From contig NC_015957.1 in assembly GCF_000147815.2 (NCBI RefSeq), positions 496,001 to 560,000 of the forward strand: a DNA stretch of 64,000 bases, read 5' to 3'. The position numbers and the translations under genes are program-made. Each line of letters begins with the position of its first letter. Position 1 is the stretch's first letter. This DNA is from Streptomyces violaceusniger Tu 4113 (GTDB lineage: Bacteria; Actinomycetota; Actinomycetes; Streptomycetales; Streptomycetaceae). The notes beneath the pieces are model-generated. The model searched no databases, was not told the DNA's origin, and saw nothing but the letters and a program-made list of their open reading frames with translations. This document shows positions 35,554 to 43,109 of this stretch, piece after piece.

Positions 35554-35981
35554 CACACCAAGCAGTACGCCTGGTGCCCCGCCTCGTGCAGCCGGTGGCT
35601 GAAGTCCTGCCACTCATGGAGCAGTTGATAGACCGTGAAGGCATCCCGGGGGCCGCCGCGGTCGGGAACCGTGGACCAGATGAAGGCCGCGGCGCCCACG
35701 GACTCCTCGCCCACGCCGCGCAGCGGGTCGACGACGGTCATCGGGAGCTTGACGACGGCGTAGTCCGGGTGGAGGACGACCAGTTCGAGCGGGGGGACCC
35801 TGTGCAGCGGGACGCCCTCGATGCCGGTGAGGACCATCGCCGCGACCGTCTCCGGCTTGATCTTCGTGAACATGCCTTGGCCGAGCTCATCGCCGCCGAG
35901 CTCCTCGGGGCGCATGGAGATGGGGACCCTGGCCGCGGTGGCGCCATCGGGCGCACCGAAGTACTTGTAGGTCACCCCCAT
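35547..35981 (-). CDS. Conserved hypothetical protein
   Basis: A 144-residue soluble protein beginning MGVTYKYFGAPDGATAARVP. I do not recognise a family. It has a mixed alpha/beta pattern (LELVVLHPDYAVVKLPMTVV; AFTVYQLLHEWQDFSHRLHE) without signal peptide or membrane helix. The ATG at 35981 has GGGGG upstream; the longer frame is non-coding in style. It lies at the left edge of the accessory island. Confidence 0.75.
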   Translation of the reverse strand: MGVTYKYFGAPDGATAARVPISMRPEELGGDELGQGMFTKIKPETVAAMVLTGIEGVPLHRVPPLELVVLHPDYAVVKLPMTVVDPLRGVGEESVGAAAFIWSTVPDRGGPRDAFTVYQLLHEWQDFSHRLHEAGHQAYCLVWP

Positions 35982-36275
35982 GCGGCCCCCGCTTCTGCCT
36001 GCCCTGCCCGCCTCGTCCCGCCGATGGCGTCCGGGCCGGGCACGCTCGGGGCCGCCTCGGTCGTCGGTCCCTTCACCCAGTTCGCCACCGCGATACATAT
36101 CTCCACCCGACCACTCGCGGCCACTACCGCGCAACCCGATCTCTGTTACAGCAACCTCCCCCACGCTCGGGCTGTGAAACGCCCGGCCGCGGGAGTCTGT
36201 CCGGCTCTGACAACATGGCTTGCGTGAGCTATCCGTACACAGCCCATCTTCATGCCGTTGGGGTACTTTGGGAGT

Positions 36276-38039
36276 GTGAACCCAACTACACAGGTGGGGA
36301 TCCCGGAGCACGTGGCTACCGTGCTCCGGGTAGCAGCAGGGTATACCCGCCAGTCGAAAGCTAAATCAGACAAATCGGAAGCCAGTCCGCAAACGCAGGA
36401 CGAAGCGACGGAGCGGAAAGCGCGAGAGCGCGGATGCTCCTTCAAAGGCCATTACAGGGACATCGGCGTATCCGGATACGATCCGAACGCCAATCGAAAG
36501 GCATTCGAGCGGCTACTGAATGACTGCCGCGCGGGGTTAGTACACGAGATCATCGTCTTCAACGTGACTCGGTTCTCCCGGCGAGAGCCAAGGGACGCAA
36601 TCCCCGTTGTCCTGGAGCTGTTCGACCTCGGCGTCACCATCACATCGGTGTCGGAGGGCTCTTTCTCTCCCGGTCCTGACAACACGATGGAACTCATCAT
36701 GTTGATCATGCGTCTTGACGCAGCCCACCAGGACAGCCGGAACAAGAGTCAGGCAATCGCCGGGACGAAGAAGAAGGCAAAGGAATTCGGAGGCTGGACC
36801 GGAGGGGCGCTGCCCTACGGCATGGAGTCCTACGCAGAATCAGTGACGCGTGAGATCGACGGCAAGCCCGTCACGGTCACCATTCGTCGCCTTCGTCCCG
36901 CGGCAGTGCGTGAAGACGGCACAGACCAAGCGGGCGAGGTCTTGAAGATGTTTGACCGAATCTTCGAATTCAAAGAAAAGCCCTGGACGGGAAAGAAGAA
37001 CGCCCATCCGGCGTCGGTAGGCGCCATTGTGGCGTGGCTCAACTCCAACAACGTCCGCACGCAGAAGGGCGGGCCGTGGAGGGAGCGCACGGTCAAGCGG
37101 CTCCTCACAGACCCTCGGTTGGCTGGGATGGCTGCCGAGCCCGTGTACTCCCGGGACAAAGATGGCAACCAGACGCGCAACGTCAGTGGGTACCGCATCC
37201 TCCGCGACGAGAACGAAGAGCCCATCGTCATCGGCGAAGCGCTAATCCCGCAGCGCCGATTCTTCGAGGCTCAGGACTGGCTGGCAGGCAGGGGGCGGGG
37301 CCACCGAGGCGGCGCGCCCAGTAAGTATCTTCTGACGGCCATGGAACGGTTCTACTGCGAATGCGGACGCCCCAAGACTGGTTCGGGTGATGTCTACAAG
37401 TGCAGTCGGCCGGCGGGAGTTGCGGAGGAGGGAACGCACGAAGGCGGGAGCACGATCCAGCGAGCAGACGTGGACTACTACGTCGCTTCTCGCATCATGG
37501 CCGTCATCACCAACGCCGATGCGGGCGACCCGCAGACGCTGGACATCCTTGCCGAAGCAACCGTCCGACTGGCGCGTCGTAATGAGAGCCCGGAGATTCG
37601 GAGTGAACGAGCCGCACTGCTCGGGGAGCGGTCGGATATCGTCCGATCGATTGAGCAGCTTTACAGCGACCTTCGGATGGGAATCTATGATGGTCAAATC
37701 GGACGTCAGCAATTCCTGGCTGACAAATCGTCGCTTGAGGCGCGCCTGAGGGCAGTCGACGCCAGGATTGTTGTGGTTGGTGATTCTGATCTGCCTCCCC
37801 TCCCCATCGAAGAGTGGGCAGACTCCGAAGACGGCAACCCCCTCGGCCCTAACTCGTGGTGGGCGCGTGCCGACATCGAAGATCGCCGCATGCTGGTCGA
37901 GCTGTTCGTCGACCGCATCACTGTCGCGAAGGCTAAGGAGCGTGGCGGCACTGACCGCACGTGCCGTGTAGAGGACCGCGTGACGGTGCTCATGGCCTCG
38001 TCCCAAGCAAACGCGGACGAGGAGAGCGACGCCGCCTGA
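36276..38039 (+). CDS. Large serine recombinase (phage/ICE-type integrase)
   Basis: A 587-residue large serine recombinase. The catalytic domain starts AGYTRQSKAKSDKSEASPQT with the nucleophile Ser in YTRQS, followed by GVSGYDPNANRKAFERLL and VFNVTRFSRREPRD with the active-site arginines. The recombinase and zinc-ribbon domains follow (RTQKGGPWRERTVKRLL; YCECGRPKTG with KCSRP) and a coiled-coil (about 430-500). GTG at 36276 was chosen over ATG at 36252. A TTA codon lies at 36537. It presumably integrated the surrounding element; a terminator follows. Base composition is lower in GC than neighbours. Confidence 0.93.
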   Translation: MNPTTQVGIPEHVATVLRVAAGYTRQSKAKSDKSEASPQTQDEATERKARERGCSFKGHYRDIGVSGYDPNANRKAFERLLNDCRAGLVHEIIVFNVTRFSRREPRDAIPVVLELFDLGVTITSVSEGSFSPGPDNTMELIMLIMRLDAAHQDSRNKSQAIAGTKKKAKEFGGWTGGALPYGMESYAESVTREIDGKPVTVTIRRLRPAAVREDGTDQAGEVLKMFDRIFEFKEKPWTGKKNAHPASVGAIVAWLNSNNVRTQKGGPWRERTVKRLLTDPRLAGMAAEPVYSRDKDGNQTRNVSGYRILRDENEEPIVIGEALIPQRRFFEAQDWLAGRGRGHRGGAPSKYLLTAMERFYCECGRPKTGSGDVYKCSRPAGVAEEGTHEGGSTIQRADVDYYVASRIMAVITNADAGDPQTLDILAEATVRLARRNESPEIRSERAALLGERSDIVRSIEQLYSDLRMGIYDGQIGRQQFLADKSSLEARLRAVDARIVVVGDSDLPPLPIEEWADSEDGNPLGPNSWWARADIEDRRMLVELFVDRITVAKAKERGGTDRTCRVEDRVTVLMASSQANADEESDAA

Positions 38040-38052
38040 TCGCGCGCACAAA

Positions 38053-38085
38053 AACGGCCCCCGTCGAAGGCTGGCGGGGGCCGTT
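38053..38085 (+). terminator. Hairpin after the serine recombinase
   Basis: AACGGCCCCCG pairs perfectly with CGGGGGCCGTT around an 11-base loop, preceded by an A-run. It lies 14 bases after the recombinase stop. Confidence 0.88.
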
Positions 38086-38099
38086 GGCGTGTGTGTGGC

Positions 38100-38316
38100 T
38101 CAGGGCGTCGACCAGGGGCCCGTTGGGGGCCGCTCAGGCAGCTTCGCGCCGGGACGTCGTAGGTACCACCTGACGAACTCCCGAATCACGCGTCTGCGGG
38201 GGCGGCGGCCCGTCGGGTGCACGGTCTTCGCTGCCGCTAGGAGCGGCCCCCCACTCGTCGTCAGGCATGCGCACGCGCCGCGCTGGGTCGTACTCGTTCT
38301 CATCGGTGTCAGCCAT
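38100..38316 (-). pseudogene. Frameshifted small DNA-binding (ribbon-helix-helix-like) gene
   Basis: From the ATG at 38316 the frame reads MADTDENEYDPARRVRMPDD and goes on to EWG, then runs out of phase into a short ending. One frame over, the downstream sequence encodes AAAKTVHPTG and RVIREFVRWYLRRPGAKLPE, a typical end of small Streptomyces mobile-element proteins with an RHH-like helix. The frames switch at six consecutive G (C on the plus strand, 38247-38252); removing one G restores a single 71-residue protein. It may be a true mutation, a phase-variable tract or a sequencing error. Confidence 0.7.
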
Positions 38317-38318
38317 GC

Positions 38319-38564
38319 GACAGCGGCGGTTATCTACCCCCCGGCCTTTCCCTCGTCGCCAACGGAACTGGAAAGCCCGAGCCAGTATTCACTTCCGGCC
38401 AACGGGACACCCTCCGGGCCAACTCCGGAAGGAGTGGAAGCCCCAACGTCATCGTCGAGAATCACACGTACATCGGTGACAGGGAACTGACGGAACTCGT
38501 CGACCACCGGTACACCGTCCGCGAAGCGGAGACGTCGCGCGCAATCAACGTCGGCCGCTGGTAA
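38319..38564 (+). pseudogene. Phage tail tape-measure protein, C-terminal remnant
   Basis: An open frame without a start codon reads DSGGYLPPGLSLVANGTGKP, then EPVFTSGQRDTLRAN and NVIVENHTYIGDRELTELVD, ending in INVGRW and TAA. DSGGYLPPG, then NGTG-KPEPV, is the well-known C-terminal signature of actinophage tape-measure proteins, which set tail length and are over 1000 residues when whole. Only about 81 residues are left, so this is a prophage scar. It begins three bases from the ATG of the divergent frameshifted gene. Confidence 0.82.
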
Positions 38565-38587
38565 ACCAAACGCACACTGACGCACCC

Positions 38588-38620
38588 GGGCCGCTCTCTC
38601 CATTCAGGGGAGGGCGGCCC
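38588..38620 (+). terminator. Hairpin after the tape-measure remnant
   Basis: GGGCCGCTCTCTCC can pair with GGGGAGGGCGGCCC (a few mismatches) around ATTCA. It lies between the phage remnant and the small zinc-ribbon gene. Confidence 0.55.
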
Positions 38621-38644
38621 CACCGACTTCTAGAGAGGTTTAAC

Positions 38645-38821
38645 ATGGACTACTCCAACACGTCTGCGAAGGACGAGAGCACCAAGTGTCTCCAGTGCGG
38701 TAAGCCGCTGGAGCAGAAGAAGGGGCCGGGGAGGGCAAAGCGATTCTGCCGTCCGTGGTGTGGGAAGCTCTTGCGCCGCAAGACGGCTGTGTTCAGCGTC
38801 GGCGGCTGGGATGCCTTCTGA
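38645..38821 (+). CDS. Small zinc-ribbon-like protein
   Basis: A 58-residue protein beginning MDYSNTSAKDESTKCLQCGK, with a second cysteine pair in RFCRPWCGK. The C-x2-C plus C-x3-C arrangement suggests a small zinc-binding or DNA-binding ribbon. GAGAGG precedes the ATG by 7 bases, and a hairpin follows the stop. Such proteins are common in actinophages and integrative elements. Function unknown. It is shorter than usual length cut-offs. Confidence 0.75.
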   Translation: MDYSNTSAKDESTKCLQCGKPLEQKKGPGRAKRFCRPWCGKLLRRKTAVFSVGGWDAF

Positions 38822-38830
38822 CGTAAGGAA

Positions 38831-38862
38831 GCCCCGCGCTCAGTCGGACAGAGTGCGGGGGC
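38831..38862. terminator. Hairpin between convergent small gene and XRE regulator
   Basis: GCCCCGC pairs with GCGGGG(G)C around a loop of about 17 bases. It lies between the two stop codons. Confidence 0.6.
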
Positions 38863-38872
38863 CGTCTTACGT

Positions 38873-39841
38873 TTATGCCGCTGCTACCGCCCGGCGAAGC
38901 GCGTCCTTGTGTTCCCAGGTCCACGGCGCGTCGGCGAGGTCATCAGGCAGGCCAGCAAGACCGGCCCGCAAGTGGTCGGCGGCTTCGTTGTACCGCCCCA
39001 GCGAGAGAACGCAGATTCCCATATTCAGTCGGTTGAAGTTGGGCGTGAGCCAGTAGGCAGTTTCTGGCGGAGGAAGGGCGGCGGCTTCGTCCATGAGCCT
39101 TTCCGCGTCTTCCACCATGCGTAGCGCTAGATCGGGCTCCTTCATTTCAGCAAGTCCACCCGCTGCCTGTAGGTAGTCGCCGATTCGCTGTGCCGGATGT
39201 GCCCCGGGCGTGTTCGCTGCTGCGGCAAACCAACGGGCAGTACCCTGTGGCCTTCCTTGCTGCCGAGCAAGGTAGCCCTTGAAGTTGAGTGCTTGCGCCG
39301 CCAGGGTGCCGTTCTCGATTTCGTCGGCAAGCTCTACAGCACCGTTAAGAAGGCTTACCGCTTCGCTGTCGTCTCGGGCCTGCGCATGAAGCCATCCGGC
39401 GAATTGTGTCCATTCCGACGCTACTTCGGCTAGCCGGTCCCGGTGCGGCCCCCGGGCAGCGCGGAGCATGCGGATAACCTCTTTCATCTGCGCCACCGTC
39501 GCCGGAATCACGGACTTTGGCTGTGCCGTGTCGTCAAGGCGGCGGTATGCGGCCAAGACTCCGGCAAGCGCATCCACGGTCCCAGCGTCGAGACGGGAAG
39601 GATTGGCAGAGCTTTTCGCAACCCGAGCGGCGTCGTCATCGTTGAGGACTATTCCGGCCAGTGCCCCGCCTGCCCCAACGAGGGAATCCAGCGCTGACGC
39701 GAGATTTTCCGATGATTTTTGCTTCCCATTGAGCACACGGGACAGATAGGCAGGGTCGTAGTTCAGCGCACGTGCCGCAGCCTTCATTGAATAGCCGCTG
39801 TCCCGAAGTGCCCTACGGGCAAGATCAGCAAAGTCACGCAT
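38873..39841 (-). CDS. XRE-family regulator with TPR-like C-terminal domain
   Basis: A 322-residue protein. The N-terminal Cro/C1 HTH is SGYSMKAAARALNYDPAYLS with RVLNGKQK as recognition end. The rest is a chain of helix pairs (LLNGAVELADEIENGTLAAQ; ALNFKGYLARQQGRPQGTAR; LNMGICVLSLGRYNEAADHL) resembling tetratricopeptide repeats that often sense a peptide or small ligand. AGAGG precedes the ATG at 39841. It is divergent from the small-gene operon starting at 40001, which it may control. Confidence 0.87.
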   Translation of the reverse strand: MRDFADLARRALRDSGYSMKAAARALNYDPAYLSRVLNGKQKSSENLASALDSLVGAGGALAGIVLNDDDAARVAKSSANPSRLDAGTVDALAGVLAAYRRLDDTAQPKSVIPATVAQMKEVIRMLRAARGPHRDRLAEVASEWTQFAGWLHAQARDDSEAVSLLNGAVELADEIENGTLAAQALNFKGYLARQQGRPQGTARWFAAAANTPGAHPAQRIGDYLQAAGGLAEMKEPDLALRMVEDAERLMDEAAALPPPETAYWLTPNFNRLNMGICVLSLGRYNEAADHLRAGLAGLPDDLADAPWTWEHKDALRRAVAAA

Positions 39842-40112
39842 CGTGAACCTCTGGGGGTTGACCGGTGGTCCTTCCAGAATAGTCAATCCTGGTCAACTCC
39901 CGTGTGAGCACTGCGAGGCGGAGCATGGGCCGATGCAAGGGACCCCCGCGACCGCGCGAACGGCCCGGGGGCATGGCCACGCTGCGAAGGAGCGCGACAC
40001 ATGGAGGCTACCCGCCTACGCCTACTGCCCTGGCCGGGGCCGAACGGCAAACTCGCGTACACACCAGACGACTCCCCCAACGGCCGGATTGCCCGGTTAG
40101 CCGATCGCGTCG

Positions 40113-40120
40113 AAGCTGAA
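40113..40120 (+). repeat. Target-site duplication, left copy
   Basis: AAGCTGAA here is repeated exactly at 41517-41524 on the other side of the insertion sequence. An 8-bp duplication is typical of the IS256 family. Confidence 0.93.
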
Positions 40121-41516
40121 GGGCGTGTACGGAACTTTGTGTAAGTCCTCGATTTTCACTTGGGGTTGAGCCGGTCCTCGAAGAAGAGTGAGAACTGGTT
40201 CAGTGCCTTCTTCCAGTGTGCCGCGACGTGGTTGACATCGCGCGCTCTGGGGGTGACCTGCTCACGGATGGCGAGGTAGAGCACCTTCAACGCGGCCTGC
40301 TCGGAGGGGAAGTGTCCGCGGTTGCGGGTGGCTTTCCGCAGCCGCGCGTTGATCGACTCGATCAGGTTCGTCGAGTAGACGACCTTCCTTATCTCCGGCG
40401 GGAAGGCGAGGTAGGGGGTGAATTCGCTCCACGCGGCCTGCCAGGTCCGCACGATCGCGGGATACCGCTGGCCCAGCTCGCCTGCGGTGAAGTCGGCGAG
40501 GGCCTGCTCGGCGGCCTGCTCGGTCGGGGCGGTGTAAATGGCCTTCAACTCCGTGACCAGCTTTGCGTGGTGCTGTTTGGAGGCGAATCTCAGCGAGGCA
40601 CGGATCAAGTGGATCACGCATGTCTGAACGGTGGCTTTGGGCCAGGTCGCAGTGACCGCGTCGGGCAGGCCCTTCAGCCCGTCGCAGGCGACGATGCACA
40701 CGTCCTCGACCCCGCGGTTACGGAGCTCGGACAGCACGGTCATCCAGGTCGTGGCGCCTTCGCCCTCGTCGCCGGCCCACAGGCCGAGCACGTCCTTGCA
40801 GCCGTCCATGTCCACCCCGACGGCCAGGTAGACCGGCCGGGAGGCCACGGATCCGGAGCGGATCTTCACCCACAGCGCGTCGATGTAGATGATCGGCCAG
40901 ACCGCGTCCAGCGGTCTGTTCCGCCATGCGTCGAGCTCATCGGTGACAGCGTCGGTGACCTTGCTGATCAAGTCCGGTGAGACCTCGACGCCGTACATGC
41001 CGGCCAGGTGCGAGCGGATGTCGCGCACCGACATGCCGCGTGCGTACAGCGACAGGACCTGCTCGTTGAAGCCCGCGAGCCGCCTGGCGTGCTTGGGCAC
41101 CAACTGCGGTTCGAACGACCCGTCACGGTCCCTCGGAACGGCCAGTGTGACCGCCCCCGCATCGGTCAGCACCGTCTTGCGCGATGTGCCGTTGCGGCTG
41201 TTGCCCGAGCCGTGGCCCGCGGGATCGTGTTTCTCGTATCCGAGGTGGTCGGTCATCTCCGCGTCCAGGGCCCGCTCCAGCACGGCCCGGGTCACCTCGG
41301 TCAGCAGCCCGCCTTCACCCAGCAGGGCAGCACCCGAGGCGTCGGCGCGGTCCATCAACCGCTCGACGACCTCATCCACGAGCTCGTCCTCGACCGGTCC
41401 GACGGCCAGGATCTCGTTGTCGTTCATGTCCGTCCGTCCCGGCTGGTCAAAGGCCCAGGTCAGAGCCACGGCCAGCCTGCCACATCACGGACTTACACGA
41501 TCTTTCAGACACGCTC
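40121..41516. mobile_element. IS256-family insertion sequence, complete (1396 bp)
   Basis: The ends are imperfect inverted repeats: GGGCGTGTACGG on the left against GAGCGTGTCTGA on the right (read inward), with GTGTAAGTCC shared a little further in. It is flanked by the 8-bp direct repeat AAGCTGAA and carries one intact transposase gene on the minus strand. Intact ends, intact transposase and perfect target duplication point to a recent insertion. Confidence 0.95.
40156..41427 (-). CDS. IS256-family (Mutator-type) transposase
   Basis: A 423-residue DDE transposase. The acidic residues lie in IIYIDALWVKIRSG and IVACDGLKGLPDAV, and the Glu lies in the family signature STNLIESINARLRKATRNRG followed by HFPS. 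CVIHLIRASLRF carries the C-x2-H pattern. The ATG at 41427 (MNDNEILAVG) was chosen; a GTG at 41469 is also possible. The frame is intact, so the element may still be active. Confidence 0.95.
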   Translation of the reverse strand: MNDNEILAVGPVEDELVDEVVERLMDRADASGAALLGEGGLLTEVTRAVLERALDAEMTDHLGYEKHDPAGHGSGNSRNGTSRKTVLTDAGAVTLAVPRDRDGSFEPQLVPKHARRLAGFNEQVLSLYARGMSVRDIRSHLAGMYGVEVSPDLISKVTDAVTDELDAWRNRPLDAVWPIIYIDALWVKIRSGSVASRPVYLAVGVDMDGCKDVLGLWAGDEGEGATTWMTVLSELRNRGVEDVCIVACDGLKGLPDAVTATWPKATVQTCVIHLIRASLRFASKQHHAKLVTELKAIYTAPTEQAAEQALADFTAGELGQRYPAIVRTWQAAWSEFTPYLAFPPEIRKVVYSTNLIESINARLRKATRNRGHFPSEQAALKVLYLAIREQVTPRARDVNHVAAHWKKALNQFSLFFEDRLNPK

Positions 41517-41524
41517 AAGCTGAA
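41517..41524 (+). repeat. Target-site duplication, right copy
   Basis: AAGCTGAA, identical to 40113-40120. Confidence 0.93.
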
Positions 41525-41748
41525 CAGGTCGCAACGGCGGAGGCTGTTCTGTCTCTCGCCAAGGGCTTGTTGGGCACCGGTCTACGCATCGAGCCGGACG
41601 AGTGTGCCTATCTGATGAAGCGCCTCACGGAGTGCCTGACGGACGTGCTCCGCGTGGCGGAGTCCCGGGGCGGCCGACTCCCCGCACCGAGCCCGCTGGA
41701 GCCTGAGGCGGAACGTGTGCTGGAGGACAAGACCCCGGAGGCCACGTC

Positions 41749-42003
41749 ATGAGCCGACGCATGGAGCCCACGCCGCTGTCTGACCCCTTGCCAGAGGGGT
41801 GGACGTACTTCCGGTCTGAGGCAAAGCCAGTGCTGGGAGGTCAGTTGCCCCAGTGGTACGCCACGGCGCCGTACAGCATCCCGAGCCTCCCGGCGGTGGA
41901 GGGCAGGGGCAAGCTGGATCAGACCGTCAGTGCTCCCACGTGGGCGGAGCTTCGCCGCTTGGTGGACGCGCAAGTCAAGCAGTACCACGCGCTGATGCCA
42001 TGA
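41749..42003 (+). CDS. Small accessory-operon protein
   Basis: An 84-residue soluble protein (MSRRMEPTPLSDPLPEGWTY start) with an aromatic-rich middle (QLPQWYATAPYSIPSLP) and a C-terminal helix (PTWAELRRLVDAQVKQYH). I do not recognise a family. Its ATG overlaps the stop of the disrupted upstream gene and its stop overlaps the next ATG, so it belongs to a tightly coupled four-gene operon that the IS insertion probably silences or rewires. Confidence 0.75.
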   Translation: MSRRMEPTPLSDPLPEGWTYFRSEAKPVLGGQLPQWYATAPYSIPSLPAVEGRGKLDQTVSAPTWAELRRLVDAQVKQYHALMP

Positions 42004-42221
42004 CCGCCGACCCGTATGCGGGGACCGCGTACGAGGGGTCGCGGGTCGGGTGGTGGACGAAGTACGGCGGGGCTGAGGATCCCGTCTCTGGCGTCGTCTA
42101 CATCCCCGCGGGTGCTGACCTCCCGCCGTGCCCGTACCCGTGCGCGCACTGCCGTCGGAGGAGACTCCAGCCACAGAGAGGGGAGGACCGTGGGGAAGCC
42201 TCAGACACGACCGCCGACTGA
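42000..42221 (+). CDS. Small accessory-operon protein with CxxC-type motif
   Basis: A 73-residue protein (MTADPYAGTAYEGSRVGWWT start). PPCPYPCAHCRRRRLQP carries three closely spaced cysteines and a His that could bind zinc, next to an Arg-rich tail. ATG overlaps the previous stop (ATGA). Function unknown; a role in nucleic-acid binding is only suggested by composition. Confidence 0.72.
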   Translation: MTADPYAGTAYEGSRVGWWTKYGGAEDPVSGVVYIPAGADLPPCPYPCAHCRRRRLQPQRGEDRGEASDTTAD

Positions 42222-42381
42222 AGAGGAGTGGTGGGTGCCCGGGACGATCGGCCGTGACGTCATGACCGTCCACAAGATGCGCGATGGTCTTGCGCGCTGC
42301 GGAGCGTCGGCGGCCGACGACTCCGAGGGGTGGAACGTGTGGCAGCGAGAGGTGAACTGCCCGCCCTGCCTCATCACCTAG
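42190..42381 (+). CDS. Small accessory-operon protein, fourth gene
   Basis: A 63-residue protein starting GTG (VGKPQTRPPTEEEWWVPGTI) with GGGGAGG just upstream. The C-terminus has RCGASAADD and NCPPCLIT, again a cysteine set able to bind metal. It overlaps the end of the previous gene by 32 bases in another frame. I do not recognise the family. Confidence 0.7.
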   Translation: MGKPQTRPPTEEEWWVPGTIGRDVMTVHKMRDGLARCGASAADDSEGWNVWQREVNCPPCLIT

Positions 42382-42566
42382 GTGTGCCATCTCATGACAT
42401 TGGTGCCACGGCCGTGTCAGTTGGCTGCGGGACGAGCGACAGGAGTCTCCAGGAGGATCCGCCTCAACAGGCACCCCCCGCCCCGACGAGAACGCGGAAG
42501 AAGACTCCGCGGTAAGGCAACGGTCTCGGCCTCTCATGGCCTCTTTTGAACATCTAGGAGGTGCTC

Positions 42567-43109
42567 ATGGGGGTTCGAAAACAGGCCGGGGACAGAGAGT
42601 TCCAGGCCTTCGTCGTCGGCCGCTGGCCGCGGCTGATGCGCACGGCATTCCTGCTCACGGGGGAGCAGCACGCTGCGGAGGATCTGGTCCAGTCGACGCT
42701 GGAACAGGTCTATGTGGCCTGGCACAGGGTCGCCTCGGCCGACGCCCCGGAGGCGTATGTACGACGAGTGATGATCAACGCGCATGCCCGCAGGTACCGC
42801 AGGAAACTGCGGGAGTTCCTGGTGCCCAGGAGCGAGGACGCGGGCCTGACACACGAGGTGGCCGACACCGGTGACCGGATCGCCCAGGCCGACGACCGCC
42901 ACACACTGCTGAAGGCGCTGGCCGAACTGCCGACACGGCAACGGGAAGCAGTGGTCCTGCGCTACTGGGAGGACCTCACCGAGACACAAACGGCCGAGGC
43001 GATGGGCTGTTCGGTCGGCACGGTGAAGAGCAACGCAGCCAAGGGGATCGCGAAGCTGCGCGCCATATCGGGACTGGCGGAAACAGTGACGCAGGGAGGA
43101 CGAAAGTGA
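42567..43109 (+). CDS. ECF sigma factor, SigE-like (actinobacterial SigE family)
   Basis: A 180-residue ECF sigma factor of the actinobacterial RpoE/SigE-like group. Region 2 is FQAFVVGRWPRLMRTAFLLT to AEDLVQSTLEQVYVAW, and region 4 is LPTRQREAVVLRYWEDLTET with HTH GCSVGTVKSNAAKGIAKLR. The ATG at 42567 has AGGAGG 5 bases upstream. The stop overlaps the start of the membrane protein gene, the common sigma/anti-sigma arrangement. It lies at the right part of the accessory island. Confidence 0.9.
   Translation: MGVRKQAGDREFQAFVVGRWPRLMRTAFLLTGEQHAAEDLVQSTLEQVYVAWHRVASADAPEAYVRRVMINAHARRYRRKLREFLVPRSEDAGLTHEVADTGDRIAQADDRHTLLKALAELPTRQREAVVLRYWEDLTETQTAEAMGCSVGTVKSNAAKGIAKLRAISGLAETVTQGGRK

Larger units (their letters stand above)
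40001..41752 (+). pseudogene. Small accessory-operon gene split by an IS256-family insertion
   Basis: The 5' part (40001-40120, 40 codons: MEATRLRLLPWPGPNGKLAY to DRVEAE) and the 3' part (41525-41752: QVATAEAVLSLAKGLLGTGL to PEATS, stop) join exactly in frame if the insertion and one copy of the 8-bp duplication are removed, giving a 115-residue protein. GAAGGAG precedes the ATG by 8 bases. The 3' end overlaps the next gene (ATGA). The protein type (LPW start, RVAESRGGRLP end) recurs in Streptomyces next to XRE regulators. A TTA codon lies at 40097. Confidence 0.88.

Noticed and set aside
36180..36276. Search for an attachment-site core at the recombinase start
   Set aside because: Only very short matches (such as TTGGGGTAC here and TTGGGTGCAC near 44580) were found, well within chance; no attL/attR is claimed.
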